Positions 39,690 through 51,375 of a stretch of 64,000 bases of DNA are shown here, one piece after another. The position numbers and the translations under genes are program-made. The notes under the pieces were generated by a model. The model was not told where the DNA came from and searched no databases. It was given only the letters and a program-made list of their open reading frames with translations. This DNA comes from Dirofilaria immitis (Eukaryota; Nematoda; Chromadorea; Rhabditida; Onchocercidae): NCBI GenBank assembly GCA_024305405.1, contig JAKNDB010000097.1:346153-410152 (forward strand), given 5' to 3'. Position 1 is the stretch's first letter, and each line of letters begins with the position of its first letter.

Positions 39690-40130
39690 CCAATTAATTC
39701 AAACAAATAACATATGTGGCAAGCAATTCCAAAACTCATCCAATCTGCACGCTCATAATAGGACACAGGCAAACAAAGAGCTCGTGTATAATATAAGCGG
39801 GAAGCAATATGCTAGCGACGACGCCCTTAAACTTCATGTAAAGTCAAATCATGAAAAAGAAAAAGGATTCCAATGTAATATATGCGGCGCAAAATTCAGA
39901 TGTCTAAAAGCTTGAGAAAGCATATATGGGAAATACATATATACAAAAAGAATACGAATGCAATATATGCGAAAGGAAATACAAATATCCGAGAAGCTTG
40001 AAATGACATGTGCGGACAAAGCATAGGAACGAAAAAGAATTGAAATATGATGGATGTGGCAGAATATTCAGTCGAAAATTTATTTTGAAAAGACACAAGG
40101 TAACGAGGCATAAAGCTTCTACAGTGAACT
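39690..40130 (+). pseudogene. Broken C2H2 zinc-finger sequence (right arm)
   Basis: Successive zinc-finger-like units: ICGKQFQNSSNLHAHNRTQ, GKQYASDDALKLHVKSNH, FQCNICGAKFRCLK, YECNICERKYKYPRSLK and GCGRIFSRKFILKRHKVTRH. Defects are frameshifts near 39907 and 39950 (A runs), TGA at 40004-40006 inside a finger, and lost zinc ligands (YNISGK for YxCxxCGK; YDGCG lacking its first Cys). The combination of ligand loss and a nonsense codon makes this a true pseudogene, not only sequencing error. Confidence 0.6.
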
Positions 40131-40800
40131 CTTTGATGCCGATGATAAGTGATGATATTTTGCCATTAATATAGTGCATACGGACAAAAAAAATTATGAT
40201 TTGATAAGACACAAGAAGGTGCATAAAATCCTACCAAAAGTTTCTACAGCGAACTCTTTGATGCCGATGATAAGTGATGATATTTTTGCCACGGATATTT
40301 CAATAAAAAAATAATTTCAATTGCAAGATTATAAATTATTATATTGTGATGGATTAAATTGTATATGCGCCGTTTTGCCTTTTATGCTCCTTCATCATCA
40401 TTGTATTTCGAGATTAAGTACCAAAAGTGATCAATAGAAATTGATTGAAAATTTTTGAATGATAATGAGTGAATTTTACATTTCATTTTCCTGTACTTTG
40501 TGCTATTATTTTGTTCAATTGTAACAATATATATATATACTCCATATATGATTTTCACTAGTAATCCGAGAATGCTAATAAAAAATTTTATATACACGCA
40601 AATTTTTGTTTTATTTGAAAAATTTATTTTTGATAATTGGTCAAATATAATTCTCCTGAGATTCAAAGAATATTACACTGGTAAAAAGAAAACTATTTTT
40701 CGAATTTAAAGTTTTCATTGTGCTTTAATCATGATGATATATTGCAACGATTTGCTAGCAAGTGTTATAATTCATGACGATTTTTGCTATTCCTGGACGT

Positions 40801-41275
40801 TGTTATTGCGAATTCGCATTCGCAAGATCAGAACTAAATGAACCATCAAATAAATTTCTCACTATAAATAAATATCAACAATATTATGAATCATTTAACC
40901 AATTTTACATTTTTTAGATTCCCACGTTCTTTTTGTTTTTGTTTTTATCTGAGCTCATACCCACGGAAATGCCTTTGTTAGGCAATCGCTTATAATATTT
41001 ATCTAAAATTCACATCTTTGTCTAAATTCTTATCCTAATCTTCTCATTAGATTTTGTCTAGGTTGCAATTGAATCTTAATAGCCCTCTGCCTAATGGGAA
41101 AACCACTCCCACCTCCTAATCCATATAAATCCCTATTGTATAACGAAACAGATATCTTTTTACGAAAACTTTTTACTATCAGATGGACTCAATAAGTTCC
41201 AACCAGCCTAATTCAATTCAACTCAACACAATTCAACACAACACAACTCAACTCAATTCACTTCAGCAAGCCACA
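40801..41275 (+). repeat. LTR-like sequence (copy B, right arm)
   Basis: Mirror of 34799-35272: TGTTATTGCG at 40801 to CCACA at 41275, upstream of gag remnant in the same orientation. Confidence 0.55.
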
Positions 41276-41614
41276 ATAAGAGTCCAATTATGATGTGTTA
41301 AGGAGACTTTGAAGATGCTTACCACACATGGCTCAAATATATTCAAGCCATCACTGCGACAAAAAAGGGAAGAAGAAGGAAAGGCTTATGAATGCATCAT
41401 TGAGGGTGAAGATGGATTTTTAATTGTTTTATTGGTGTTCCAAAATAATCGGCTATACATTTTAATTTTTAACTCTATTTGTTGTGATACTACAATTTTT
41501 TAGATATTTATTTTGTTTTTTTTTTTTTTTTTTGTAAAGTGTTAAGTTCCGAATAATGTATGAAAGAATCGGAAAAAAGCGCTGATAACGTTAATGTGAT
41601 ATATAGATGACGCC

Positions 41615-42740
41615 GAGCAAAAGTTGGAGCAGTTATTCAAAAGAAAGAGTAAGGAACAGGAGAGATTAATTCCATCTTACTGTCAATCTTCCTCAGTTAT
41701 CGTTTAACTCACACTACCTTTAATGGTGATTCCAAATAATAGCGGCAGTTTCGGAGCAGCTTCAACGTGGCAATCCATTCACAAAAATTCCCGAAATCCA
41801 AAAATTGAATTATTAGTTTTTATATCTCAAAGGTAATGCTTTAGCAGTCATATCAGGCTATGAAATAACACCTGAAAATTACGAAGTAATCAGAAAACTG
41901 CTTAGTGAAAAATATGGAGACTCTTCGACAATAATTGACAATATTATACAACGAACTCCAATCTATCAAAAGAAATAATAAGGAATGGATGGCTACGATC
42001 GAAAATATAAAGCGAGTGCTACGACAATTGGAAGCAACAGGAGAAAACTTGGAACATTCAAGTATCAAAAGTACGATAGGAAATAAGTTTACCATCATGG
42101 GTTTTGGACAAGGCATATGCTCAAAGAGAGTAGAAGTGCCTTGGTCAAGGGCACTTCTTAGAGTCGAATATAATTCATGTAACACAAAAGGTCAAGAATT
42201 GTCAGAATACTTTCACATTTACGGACACTAAGTTTACATTCAACAAGTTAAGACAAAAACCAAGATATAATCCTGGACGAATATCAGCATTGTCGATGAT
42301 AAGTAGCAATCCAAAATTTTCATCATCCGCAATTTAAAGTGATCAACATCCATCACAATTCACTATAACTAGAAGAAGGCCTGTATATTTGTATACAAGA
42401 TCATTGGGATAATGAATGCGACGTCTATACAACTGCTAATCGCCTCAAATCGCTAAAGAAATGCCCGATCTGTTTTAAAGACAATCACAACGGAGAAAGA
42501 TATAAAATCAAAAACGATATTTTTATTGCAAGGCCCACCACAATAGTGCATTGTGCGACAACAGAAATACAACTTCATCAAACAGCTTGGCTCATTCCGA
42601 AGTCAGGAATGATCACGAAAACCTTCGAATTCCTCATAAAAAAATTGTTCAGCTTCTCCCTATAACTCAAGCTACACCATCCGAACAAGTACAACAAAGG
42701 AAACTTTACTATTACTATTATGCAAGGAAATAAAAGTTTT
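41615..42740 (+). pseudogene. BEL gag remnant (right arm)
   Basis: Mirror of the left-arm gag remnant, now on the plus strand. The longest surviving frame is 41935-42231 (ELQSIKRNNKEW...). It ends against the inverted pol tail at 42789-43094 (MLYPLGVDDNG on the minus strand). Confidence 0.7.
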
Positions 42741-43094
42741 TGCGAGTCGATAAAATTACAATTCGATTCCATAATTGTTTCACTTTGTTTAAAGGAAAAT
42801 GAGCTTTGTAGTTTTGTTTATGTTATGATAGCCTGGTTTTCGGAAATCTGAGCGTTGAATCCTCCTGTACAAACACCTAATTGCTGCAAACTGCTTGAGT
42901 TGATCTTCGTTTCTTCGTAATATTTTTGTCTTTAAAGCGATAGATTCTTTTGGTTCTTTTCGTATTAGTTCTTCTAAAGTTGCTGAATGAATCCTTGGAG
43001 TTCCATTGTCGTCAACTCCAAGAGGGTACAACATGCTCACTGATCTATCGAGTAATTTGCCTTATGATGTTTCTATTATAGCATTTCTAACTTC

Positions 43095-43599
43095 ATCTTC
43101 ATATTGTTATCAATAAACCATTATTTTGATATTGGATAATATAATCTTGAATAAGTTAACATTTTATAATAACTGATAAAATAATCAAATAGGAAAAATG
43201 AAACATCACAAAGATCAAAATGAAAACCGTATTAAACAATAGCCATTAATTAACATTAAGTAAGATGACATATGATAGTTAATTAAATGATATTAATGTT
43301 ATTGTTCTATGCTCATCTGATGATTAAGAATTGAACTTTAACCTATTGGAATTCATATAGACTTTTACATTGATTTGTTTGTTCAGTTTTCAATCGAATC
43401 ACTATTTTTTAAAGTAATATAGAAATAGTAAACTGAAATGAAATTTATAAATAGCAACATATTTACGGATATCACTGCTTATTTTCTATTTGCAATGCGA
43501 ATTGTGTCGTTCACGTGATTTACGCAATTCACGTAATATCTATTTACTGCATTGTATCATTTTTGAATTATTGTCATTATGTAAAATTAAACCAAAAAA
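43095..43599. other. Unique spacer
   Basis: No gene is seen. Confidence 0.4.
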
Positions 43600-43798
43600 A
43601 CAACGTGAATTCGCGTGAGACCGCGTTATCTAAAGCCATAATTCCCTTTTCGTTTCGGAATATGATTGGAGCAAAACCGCGGACGCATCACTGAATAATA
43701 GCACCGCCCATCAAACCGCTTAGATGTCGTCAGCTGATTGGTTGCATGCTGACGTGGACCAGTGAGCGTGCGACCTTCGAACTAACAATATAGCCGAG
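43600..43798 (+). promoter_or_regulatory. GC-richer island with promoter-like motifs
   Basis: Clearly richer in G+C and CpG than its surroundings (CCGCGGACGC, CTGACGTGGACC, GTGCGACCTTCGAAC). It has two ATTGG (reverse CCAAT) boxes, at GATTGGAGC and CTGATTGGTTGC, and a TGACGT CRE-like core. It ends just before an ATG at 43799. Promoter identity is inferred from motifs only. Confidence 0.35.
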
Positions 43799-43861
43799 AT
43801 GGGTCGTAAATGCTCAGTAGCTTATTTATTTGTGATCGTATGTGGTACTTTGGTTGTGTAG
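43799..43861 (+). CDS. Possible first exon with signal-anchor-like sequence
   Basis: ATG at 43799 encodes MGRKCSVAYLFVIVCGTLVV then TAG. The hydrophobic stretch after a basic start looks like a signal peptide. A GTACTT inside the stretch could be a donor. No downstream exon was found before the BEL insertions, so this may be a gene cut off by them, or chance. Confidence 0.2.
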   Translation: MGRKCSVAYLFVIVCGTLVV

Positions 43862-44399
43862 TTGGGTCTAGGCTCTAGGGACTCAGGTCATGTCCTTCTA
43901 GGCTCGAATGTTGTCTACATTGCAGTAATTTCTTTTTATCATCTTAGGCTAATTCGTTTTATGTAATCCTAGACCATAACTATTTGCTGGTACTTCTATT
44001 TTTTTATCTATAGGCCTTACTACTTTTTTCATATAAATTGTTTTATGATTGAATATTTCTCCTCTGAGTTCTTAATCTGTAGTAATTTTGTCGTAAGACT
44101 GATATCCTTTATCAAAAGCAGAACTCTGAGATCAATAATTCGAGAGAAAGTAAACAAATTTTAAGATTTTCCTAGTTGATATTTACGTTATCATATTGAA
44201 GTCCTTTGTCGAGAGTAAAATATAGATGAATAATTCAGAAGAGATGAATCGGATGCCGAGTTATCTTTGAATTTGATCATTTTAATTTTATTATACGATG
44301 ATATGAGTTAGGTTACAGTAATTTAAATGCTTTTTTTTTCAACGATTATTTAATATATTCCAATACGCTTATGCCGATGGCATCTATTGAAGATCCGAA
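43862..44399. other. Unique spacer
   Basis: No coding similarity is visible. Confidence 0.4.
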
Positions 44400-44869
44400 A
44401 ATGAACAGAAAATTTAGTCGTCGATGATATATTCAAAATTCGATTATGTCCAATCAAAAAACAAGGGTTCCAAGAAATGAACTTCTGGGATTTTGATTGG
44501 AGTAAGAGCAATTATTTTCGTAGTAAATCAGCTGGAAACGCAAAATGTTAAAGAATTTGCTTAAAGTGATTCAATGTTGTATCCTAAAATGGATACAAAC
44601 TTGGATAGAAACGAAACAACCAAGATTTATTTAAATTCGTCTAAATAAAAAAAAATATAATAAATTTCAAATATGTATCTCTACAGCTGACAATCCTATA
44701 CACGTAGCCAGTAGAGAGACAAAAATCAACGAACTAAAAACTAATTCTTTGCATGGAACGGATTTAGTTGATTATCTGAACCAAAGGCCAGTAATATTAA
44801 CTCATAACGAAAAAGACAAAAATAATGGATAAATTAAAAGGAAATTCAAAAGAGATGTATCGGAACATG
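44400..44869 (+). pseudogene. Older BEL pol remnant, left part (RNase H region)
   Basis: It reads RVPRNELLGILIGVRAIIFV, parallel to PRLELLAIIVGVRAVHFV of the younger element, then an RNase H-end-like segment HVASRETKINELKTN. It is interrupted at 44869 by the 8.3-kb BEL insertion and resumes at 53173. Stops are frequent. Confidence 0.65.
44865..44869. other. 5-bp target site duplication (left)
   Basis: ACATG, immediately before the element; repeated exactly at 53168-53172. Confidence 0.9.
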
Positions 44870-45285
44870 TGTTGTGGAAGATTTTTGTTGCGGGGACAAT
44901 CAAAATTTTATTAGGAAAAAAAGGGAGGGAAGGGAAGACAAATCGCAAACTGGAGCCAAGAAAATGAAAAACAAAACAAGCTTGAAATCTGTTGCTGTGG
45001 TTGTGTTTATATAGGGTGATAAAAGGGGCGTGATGAGAGAAAAATTTGGATTGGTAAGATTTGTAAATAGATAAAACAGATATTTGGATTGGAACAAATG
45101 TGGGAAAGGAATTTGGGTGAATGATGAATAAGAAAATTTACATAAATATTTTGATTAGTGCAAAAACAGGAAATCGTTGACGGATTAGTGTGAGAAACAG
45201 GAATCGTTAATGAATTAATTATTTGTTACAAAAAATGTATTTTTAAGGAATAAATTTGAATTAATTTCCTCTCGGTTTCCCGACA
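44870..45285 (-). repeat. 3' LTR
   Basis: 416 bp, minus-strand ends TGTCGGGAAACC...CCACAACA. It lacks about 14 bp (around CAACAAGTAACGA) present in the 5' LTR. Confidence 0.92.
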
Positions 45286-45289
45286 TTCC

Positions 45290-46900
45290 CGAGGAAACGG
45301 GATGAAGGGCTATTTAAGGAAAGAACAATGGGAAAGTATTGAATGGTGTTGGGTGGGTTTTGATCCCCTATTTTGGGTGTAGGAACCCGTACAACTTCCA
45401 TAGAATTGTCTACCCTTCGATTTGAGGTTCTAATACAGAAGAAACGATAAAGAGATCGGATTAATTCAAATTTTAATTTGATAACAATTATCATGATTAA
45501 TATTACGAAAACAATTATACTAAAAGTGATCAGTCTCCAACGTTTCATAACTTCTGATAATTCTTGTTCTATTAATTCAGTGGTTTCATCGAATTGGTCT
45601 CCAGTTGATTTACCAATTCTTCCCCTTGTTCAACTATTAGTCCCGTAAAGATTCCTCTCGTGTTAGACCATGTACTGGATTCGTTATTCCGAGTTTTTGG
45701 GCTAATATCTCTAAATCTGCATTAATTTTCTCAATTTCGAATTTGCTCACTATACCTGCTTTGAAATCTACAGTTTTCCATTCAGAGGCATTGAAACTAC
45801 AAAGAGCTATTAACAGTTTTCCTTTAATTCGTTTTTCTATTATATCGTTTCTTTGCAACAATAGTTTAACAGCCAGTGTTGGATTGACAGTCGATAACCA
45901 TTCAATCAATAATAATAAGTTGTTTCAGTTTTGGCAGCTTCTCTGATACAGTTTAGTCAATTGTTTCTTAAATTCTATCTGCAACACGTCGAAAAGATAT
46001 TGATATTTAATATTCCTTGGATCAAACTTATCTAATTCTGTTTCTTCCCTTTCATTTACTTCCTTCATAATTAACTCACCCTCTGGATCAGACCTTTGTT
46101 TTCGTATGTTGTTGGCTAAATTGTTGGTTCCTTTGTCGATGATAATATCGCCATTCATTAAGTATGGCTCACTAAAATTACAATTTGAATTCAGGATGAT
46201 TCTGTTTTCCTTAAATATGAATGAGGTCTGTAGTTTGTCTATAATCACATGACTTCCAGATAGTTGGGCATCAAATTCACCAATTTTCCTGTACGGACAT
46301 GATTTTCCCATTTCTTCTCCATCCCATAGGACAATACCATTATTGGTCACACATTTCCCACTGATTGCAGTACAACGTTCAACATTATCAAAATCTGATA
46401 GTAATCCCTTACCGTCGTAAAGGAATATCTCGCCCTTTATAAATATGAAGTTAGTGGTTGATTGACATTTAACTCCTAACCAACCATAGGAGTACTGCAA
46501 TTCGTTATTTGTAATCCATTTATTAGGTGATACTTGAATCAATTCCTTTCCATCTATTTCCTTTTGACGATCTAAATTTCTACAGAAATGTGAAGATGTA
46601 GCTGAAGTAACTGTTTGATCAGAGATTACAGATAATGAGAATCTAAAAAAGCTTTAGTGCATACTGTTCGTGTTATATTGCTACATTTGATAGCAGGTAT
46701 CCGGACGTGGGTTCGTGTGTACACTATGATTCTGTTCATTGTGAAGTTTTGCTCTGCAATTTCATCACAATTCCACCTCTGTGGGATATTAAAAGGAATA
46801 CCAGCTTTTCATTCACACTCCTTCATTGTTTTTGCTTGGGCTGATAGTATAAAAATCGTCGAAATCAAAAACTGCTCATTGTCCAATTTGACTTACAGAT
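45290..46900 (-). pseudogene. env-like region of the BEL element
   Basis: It lies downstream of integrase, where env sits in the nematode BEL/Pao elements that have one. Three overlapping-frame blocks are seen (46542-45925, 45909-45637, 45548-45261). The first is Cys-containing with a WLGVKC motif. The last has a strong hydrophobic membrane span (LITFSIIVFVILIMIIVI) followed by a basic cytoplasmic-like tail. The order ectodomain, membrane anchor, tail supports an envelope-type glycoprotein. The class of fusion protein cannot be told from what I see. The reading frame is broken between blocks, so no functional protein is implied. Confidence 0.55.
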
Positions 46901-49041
46901 AGTTTCTGCTATAGTTCGCTTATTTGTTGCACTCCTAGTCCTTGAAGCGATTGGTTTCTCTTGTTCAACTTCTTGTATTGATTCTTCAGATATAGGTGGT
47001 TGATTATACAAACTGTCGTTGATTTCTAAGGGTACAATACGTTTATTGGTCGATTTAGCAGTTTTCCATGTGGCATTTCTATTATAGCGTTCCTAGCCTC
47101 TCCATCGCTTCCCTTCTAATTTCTTTTATTCTTGCTAATTTCCACATACCACGAGGAATTTCTGGTTCGTTGACCAACACGATTTCGTTTTCATAAGGTC
47201 TTCTTACTTCTGCACCTTTTGGGGAATTATATTCTCTTTGAGTTCGCTCTCTGAGGCTAGTTAAATACTACCTTTTCCATATTTCCCAGAATGTGTCTAA
47301 GGCCTTGAGAGTGTTAGACCAATACCTAACAAGTTTTTCCTTGGTACTTAGTCTATGAAGATGGTATTCTTCTTCATCATTGTCGTAAGGAATTTGAGTT
47401 ACTAGAGAAGCATTAGGTAAAATAAAATCAATCGGTCGTATTATCACGTAATCTTCGAAATTTACATACGTTAGTGGTCGAGTATTTAATACACCTTCTA
47501 TTTCTATTATAAGTGTAATTAATTCTCTTTCCCATAATAGCTTCCTTCCAATCGCTCTTCTCATAGCTGTCTTTGTAACATCAATCATTCTTTCATATAT
47601 ACCTCCTTCCCATGGTGCTCTTGGTGTGGTATTCTTCCAGGTTATTCTTTTCATTGTTAGAACAGTGAATTTGGTATTTTGTTCCATAATGGTCTTGAAA
47701 ACTAGTTGAAATTGACTAGCATTATCACTTAAAACTAGGAAGGCCTCTTCTAGCAATAAATCTTCTTAGTACGTGTATAAAACTTTCAGCAAATAAATTA
47801 TCTACCAATTCTAAATGTATTGCTCTTGTCGTAAAGCATGTAAAAGAGCCACCGACCTTTTGACAATCCCAGTTTCATTCTTGATAGAAAGAGGACCAAG
47901 ATAGTCCAATCCAATATTTTCGAATGTTCGAGTACGTTCGATTCGGGTTTTGGAAGATTAGGCATAATTGGTAACTTAAATGGTTTTGTCTTCCATCTTT
48001 TACAGCTTCTGCATTTGTTTAATACTCGCTTGACTTCAGTTCTCCCTTTGGGTATCCAATATTCTATTCTCAATTCTGAGAGCGTGTGAGCAATACCTGC
48101 ATGGTAGAGTTTCTCATGTTGGCATTGTATAAAAATTTCAATTATGTGATTATGTCTCGGGAGATAGATTAAATGCGAATTACTTTCGTACTGTTTTAGA
48201 TTGTCTAATCGGCTTCTGAATTTCCAATAACCATCCCTTTCATCGTAGTACAGATTCCATTTGTTTATTTCTTCTTCGGTTATTCCTTCTGATTGCGCTT
48301 GCTTGATCAAGACTGTATTTGCTAATATAAGATCTGCTACTGTTAGTTGACTTCGTACATCCGATAAGGAGTGTAGCCGTGAAGGTTTCCCTTTGTTATG
48401 GAATTTATGAATTTCAACGCCCAATGCAGTAGCTCTCAATAATCTTGACCATTTACTAAAACGACTCGCGTCTATAAGTCTAAAAGTTTTATTTATAATA
48501 ACTTGTTTTGTAACCTTTGCTACGGAGATTTCGTTTCCTTCTTCATTTTCGTATTACCCTTCAAAGTTGTATTCCCATTGCGGCCAGTTCGTTTCTTCTT
48601 TTGCTAACCATGACGGTCCGTTCCACCATGTTTCATAATTTCCAAGTTTTGCTAGAGAAAGTCCCTTTGTTGCAATGTCGACTGGATTATACTTACTTGG
48701 AATATACCGTAATAGAAACTTTGCTTTTCTTATTTCTTCTACTCGATTCTGTACAAATTTTGGCAGTAGTCGGGAACAGTTCTGTATCCAATGTAATGCG
48801 CACTTCGAGTCAGACCATAGGGTAACTGGCACCTTTTCTAGATTCAGTTGATTTATAACAAAATGGACTGCTCTCACTCCAACAATTATTGCTAATAATT
48901 CCAATCGAGGTATGGTAATACCTTTAATTGGTGCGATCCGTGATTTTGCGAATATAAGCGATGTTTTAACACCTTCAATTCCATAGTTTCGCACATATAT
49001 AGCTGCAGAATAGGCTAGACTTGATGCGTCTGTGAAAACAT

Positions 49042-49046
49042 GGAGC
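49042..49046. other. 5-bp target duplication of the nested solo LTR (left)
   Basis: GGAGC here and GGAGC at 49597-49601. One copy is needed to restore the RNase H reading ...KQMQ|LHVFTDAS. Confidence 0.9.
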
Positions 49047-49596
49047 TGTCACGTGTGAGCTGACGTCGAGGGGACCAAATGTCACCAGTGTTGGGTATTG
49101 AGTAGGGTGTAGTGGAGCTGTATTGAGAGCACACCGTGAAGCCGAAACGTTTATTACTGATTGTACTTAAGTGATAACAATAATATTGATGATGATCACT
49201 CGTGGCTTATATCTTCCCAGAAGTGGGAGTGGTTAATTCTAGCACCGGAAACATACCGGATATGGATTACAGTAAGATTAAAAGGGAAGATTAGCGTGGG
49301 AAAACAAGCGTTTAAACATAAAGATGTGGATTGGGATATGGAGGAAACATTACAGTACGATTAAAAAGGGATTAACGTGGGAAAATAAGCGTTTAAACAA
49401 AAGGATGTAGATTGGTTAGATAACAACAAAAACGTGTGAAAAAACAATTTTAAGGAATGTGGATATGACTGGATGATTCATAGTTTCATGAGCATTAATT
49501 TACAGTGAGTAATCTATTTGCTTATTTGTTTGTAATAAGATATTTATTTAATTATGTAATTGTATGTTAGAGTTTCGCGAATCAGCGTTCGCGACA
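49047..49596 (+). mobile_element. Solo LTR inserted in the BEL pol gene
   Basis: 550 bp, starting TGTCACGTGTGAGCTGACGT and ending GCGTTCGCGACA, with perfect TG..CA ends and a 5-bp duplication. No internal retroelement coding sequence is present, so it is the product of LTR-LTR recombination. It differs in sequence and length from the LTRs of the host element and represents another family. The ...TTCGCGACA end recalls the LTR-like copy ending at 32537. Orientation is given by analogy with that end and could be reversed. Confidence 0.88.
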
Positions 49597-51375
49597 GGAG
49601 CTGCATTTGTTTTGAAGGATGTATTACACACCGTGGTAGATCCTTTATGTCTGTTGACCATTCTTTTATTAGACATTCCCAAGTTTCTTCGTCTTCTTCA
49701 CTTATAGATTGATCCAAAGTGTAGTTCGTTTTCCATAAATGTTGAAGGAATAGTTTGAATTGCACCATAGTCGGAACAAGGAATCCTAATGGATCATACT
49801 GAGCTGCTATAAATTGTAAAATTGTTCGTTTTGTCAGTTTTATTCCATTCCATGGTTTTAAAATGATTTGGATGATATCTTTTTGGGATTCCAATTAATG
49901 CCGATGGTTCTTTTAATTGGTTTACCTCTGCTCGATCATGCTCGGGAATGGATTTGTTGAATTCTTCATTGTTTGACAAAAATTCCCTTATATTCATTGA
50001 AGCTTCTTTGAAGATGGATTTCATTTTTCATAGTTTTTGAGTGCTTCCTCGGTTCCTTTAGTTGGCAGTATAATGTTATCGACATAGAGATTTTTCTAAT
50101 TTCCAGGGCAATTTCGCTTCCATGAGTTTCTAAATGATAATTAAGAGTCGCTGAAAGTAAAAATGGGGATGATATGATCCCAAATGGAACCCTTTGGAAA
50201 CGATAACATACTATATTGTCGTCAGTTACTTCTCCTTGAATATTCTTCAACCATAAGAATCGAGTGCAGTTTCGCTCTGATGGAAATAATTCCAATTGCA
50301 AGAATGCCTTTTCAATATCGGCTATTATAACATTTTCCATCGTCCTAAAACGAAGTAATACACCTGCCAAGTCGGGAGGGTAATCGGGCCGCGGTATAAA
50401 ACATCATTTAAGCTTTTCATACCTTTTAGTCTGGCTGAAGCGTCGTAAACAATCCTTAATTTCGTTGTCGATTTACCCGGTGTTAATACTTCGTGATGAG
50501 GCAAATAATGTATAACACCACCCTGACTCATGTTTGGAGTCACTTCTTCAATTATATTGGATTGCACTTGTTGTAGAATTACTTCATTGTATCGATTAAA
50601 TAGTAGTTTGTCAGTCCGAAGTCGTTTAACTAATGTTTTCAGCCTTCCGAAACAAAGACCGTAATTATCGTTTAAACTCACCTTTGAATCCTTCCAGGGC
50701 CAACGAACTTGATATCTGTTATTTCTTTTGTGATTCCTTTTTAAATTATTCTAATGCCTTTTCATCATCACTGGCATTTGGTTGTTCTTGAATACCTATC
50801 AGTTCAAGCTTCCAAAATTGTTCTATATCTGAAGTCGTAGTGACATTACCTACTTTCATTGTTTTGTCCTCAACAGAAATTTTGTCTATTCTGTCTGAAG
50901 TCTTACTACTACAATAGTTTTTAGTGTATCCAATTCCAGTTACTATAGGACCAACCTTTGTTAGAATTACGTAGAACCCTGATGACGTCTTGTAGAATTC
51001 ATATGGTGACATAAAGTCAAAAAAGTAGTCATTAATAGTTATAATTTCCGAGTCGACGGTTTTTACTCCGATATCCACTTTAGTAGTTTGATGTAACCTC
51101 GGGAATTTATTATCAAATGAAGAAATACTTCGATTTTCCGTTTCTTTTCTTTCTAACCTTAATCGGTTTGCTAATTTTGTCGATATAAAGGATGACTGTG
51201 ATCCTATATCAAATAGTACTAAAACTTCTTCATGATTTTCCGGCATGATCGGGTTAATTATTTCAATTTCTTTACATAAAAGCAAAATTTCCTGACCTTG
51301 TTGATGTGTTGATTGAGCTATTGAATTAATTACATTTGCTGAGTTCCTTGATTCGGTAGTTTGCATACCATATTT

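Larger units (their letters stand above)
38727..43094. repeat. Right arm of the 4.37-kb inverted repeat
   Basis: Reverse complement of 32981-37346. Outside the arm, after CTAACTTC at 43094, the sequence diverges completely from the left side. Confidence 0.93.
47000..51375 (-). pseudogene. pol polyprotein region: protease, RT, RNase H, integrase
   Basis: In order on the minus strand. Aspartic protease (about 51230-51180): VLVLFDIGSQSSFIS. RT (about 50690-49600): [23 protein letters not shown] (catalytic Asp), [13 protein letters not shown], then LYVDN after a frame break in AAAAA near 50090. RNase H (49046-48554): VFTDASSLAYSA and LWSDSKCALHWIQ. Integrase zinc-binding HHCC region (48290-47990): HEKLYHAG and CRSCKRW. 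Integrase core (47756-47500): DNASQF and PWEGGIYERM. C-terminal domain to about 47030. The reading frame is continuous across the solo LTR at 49047-49596 once that insertion is discounted. Other breaks are short indels. Confidence 0.88.

Noticed and set aside
44900..45097. Short minus-strand frames in both LTRs (also 52795-52980)
   Set aside because: They lie wholly within LTR sequence and differ between the two copies.
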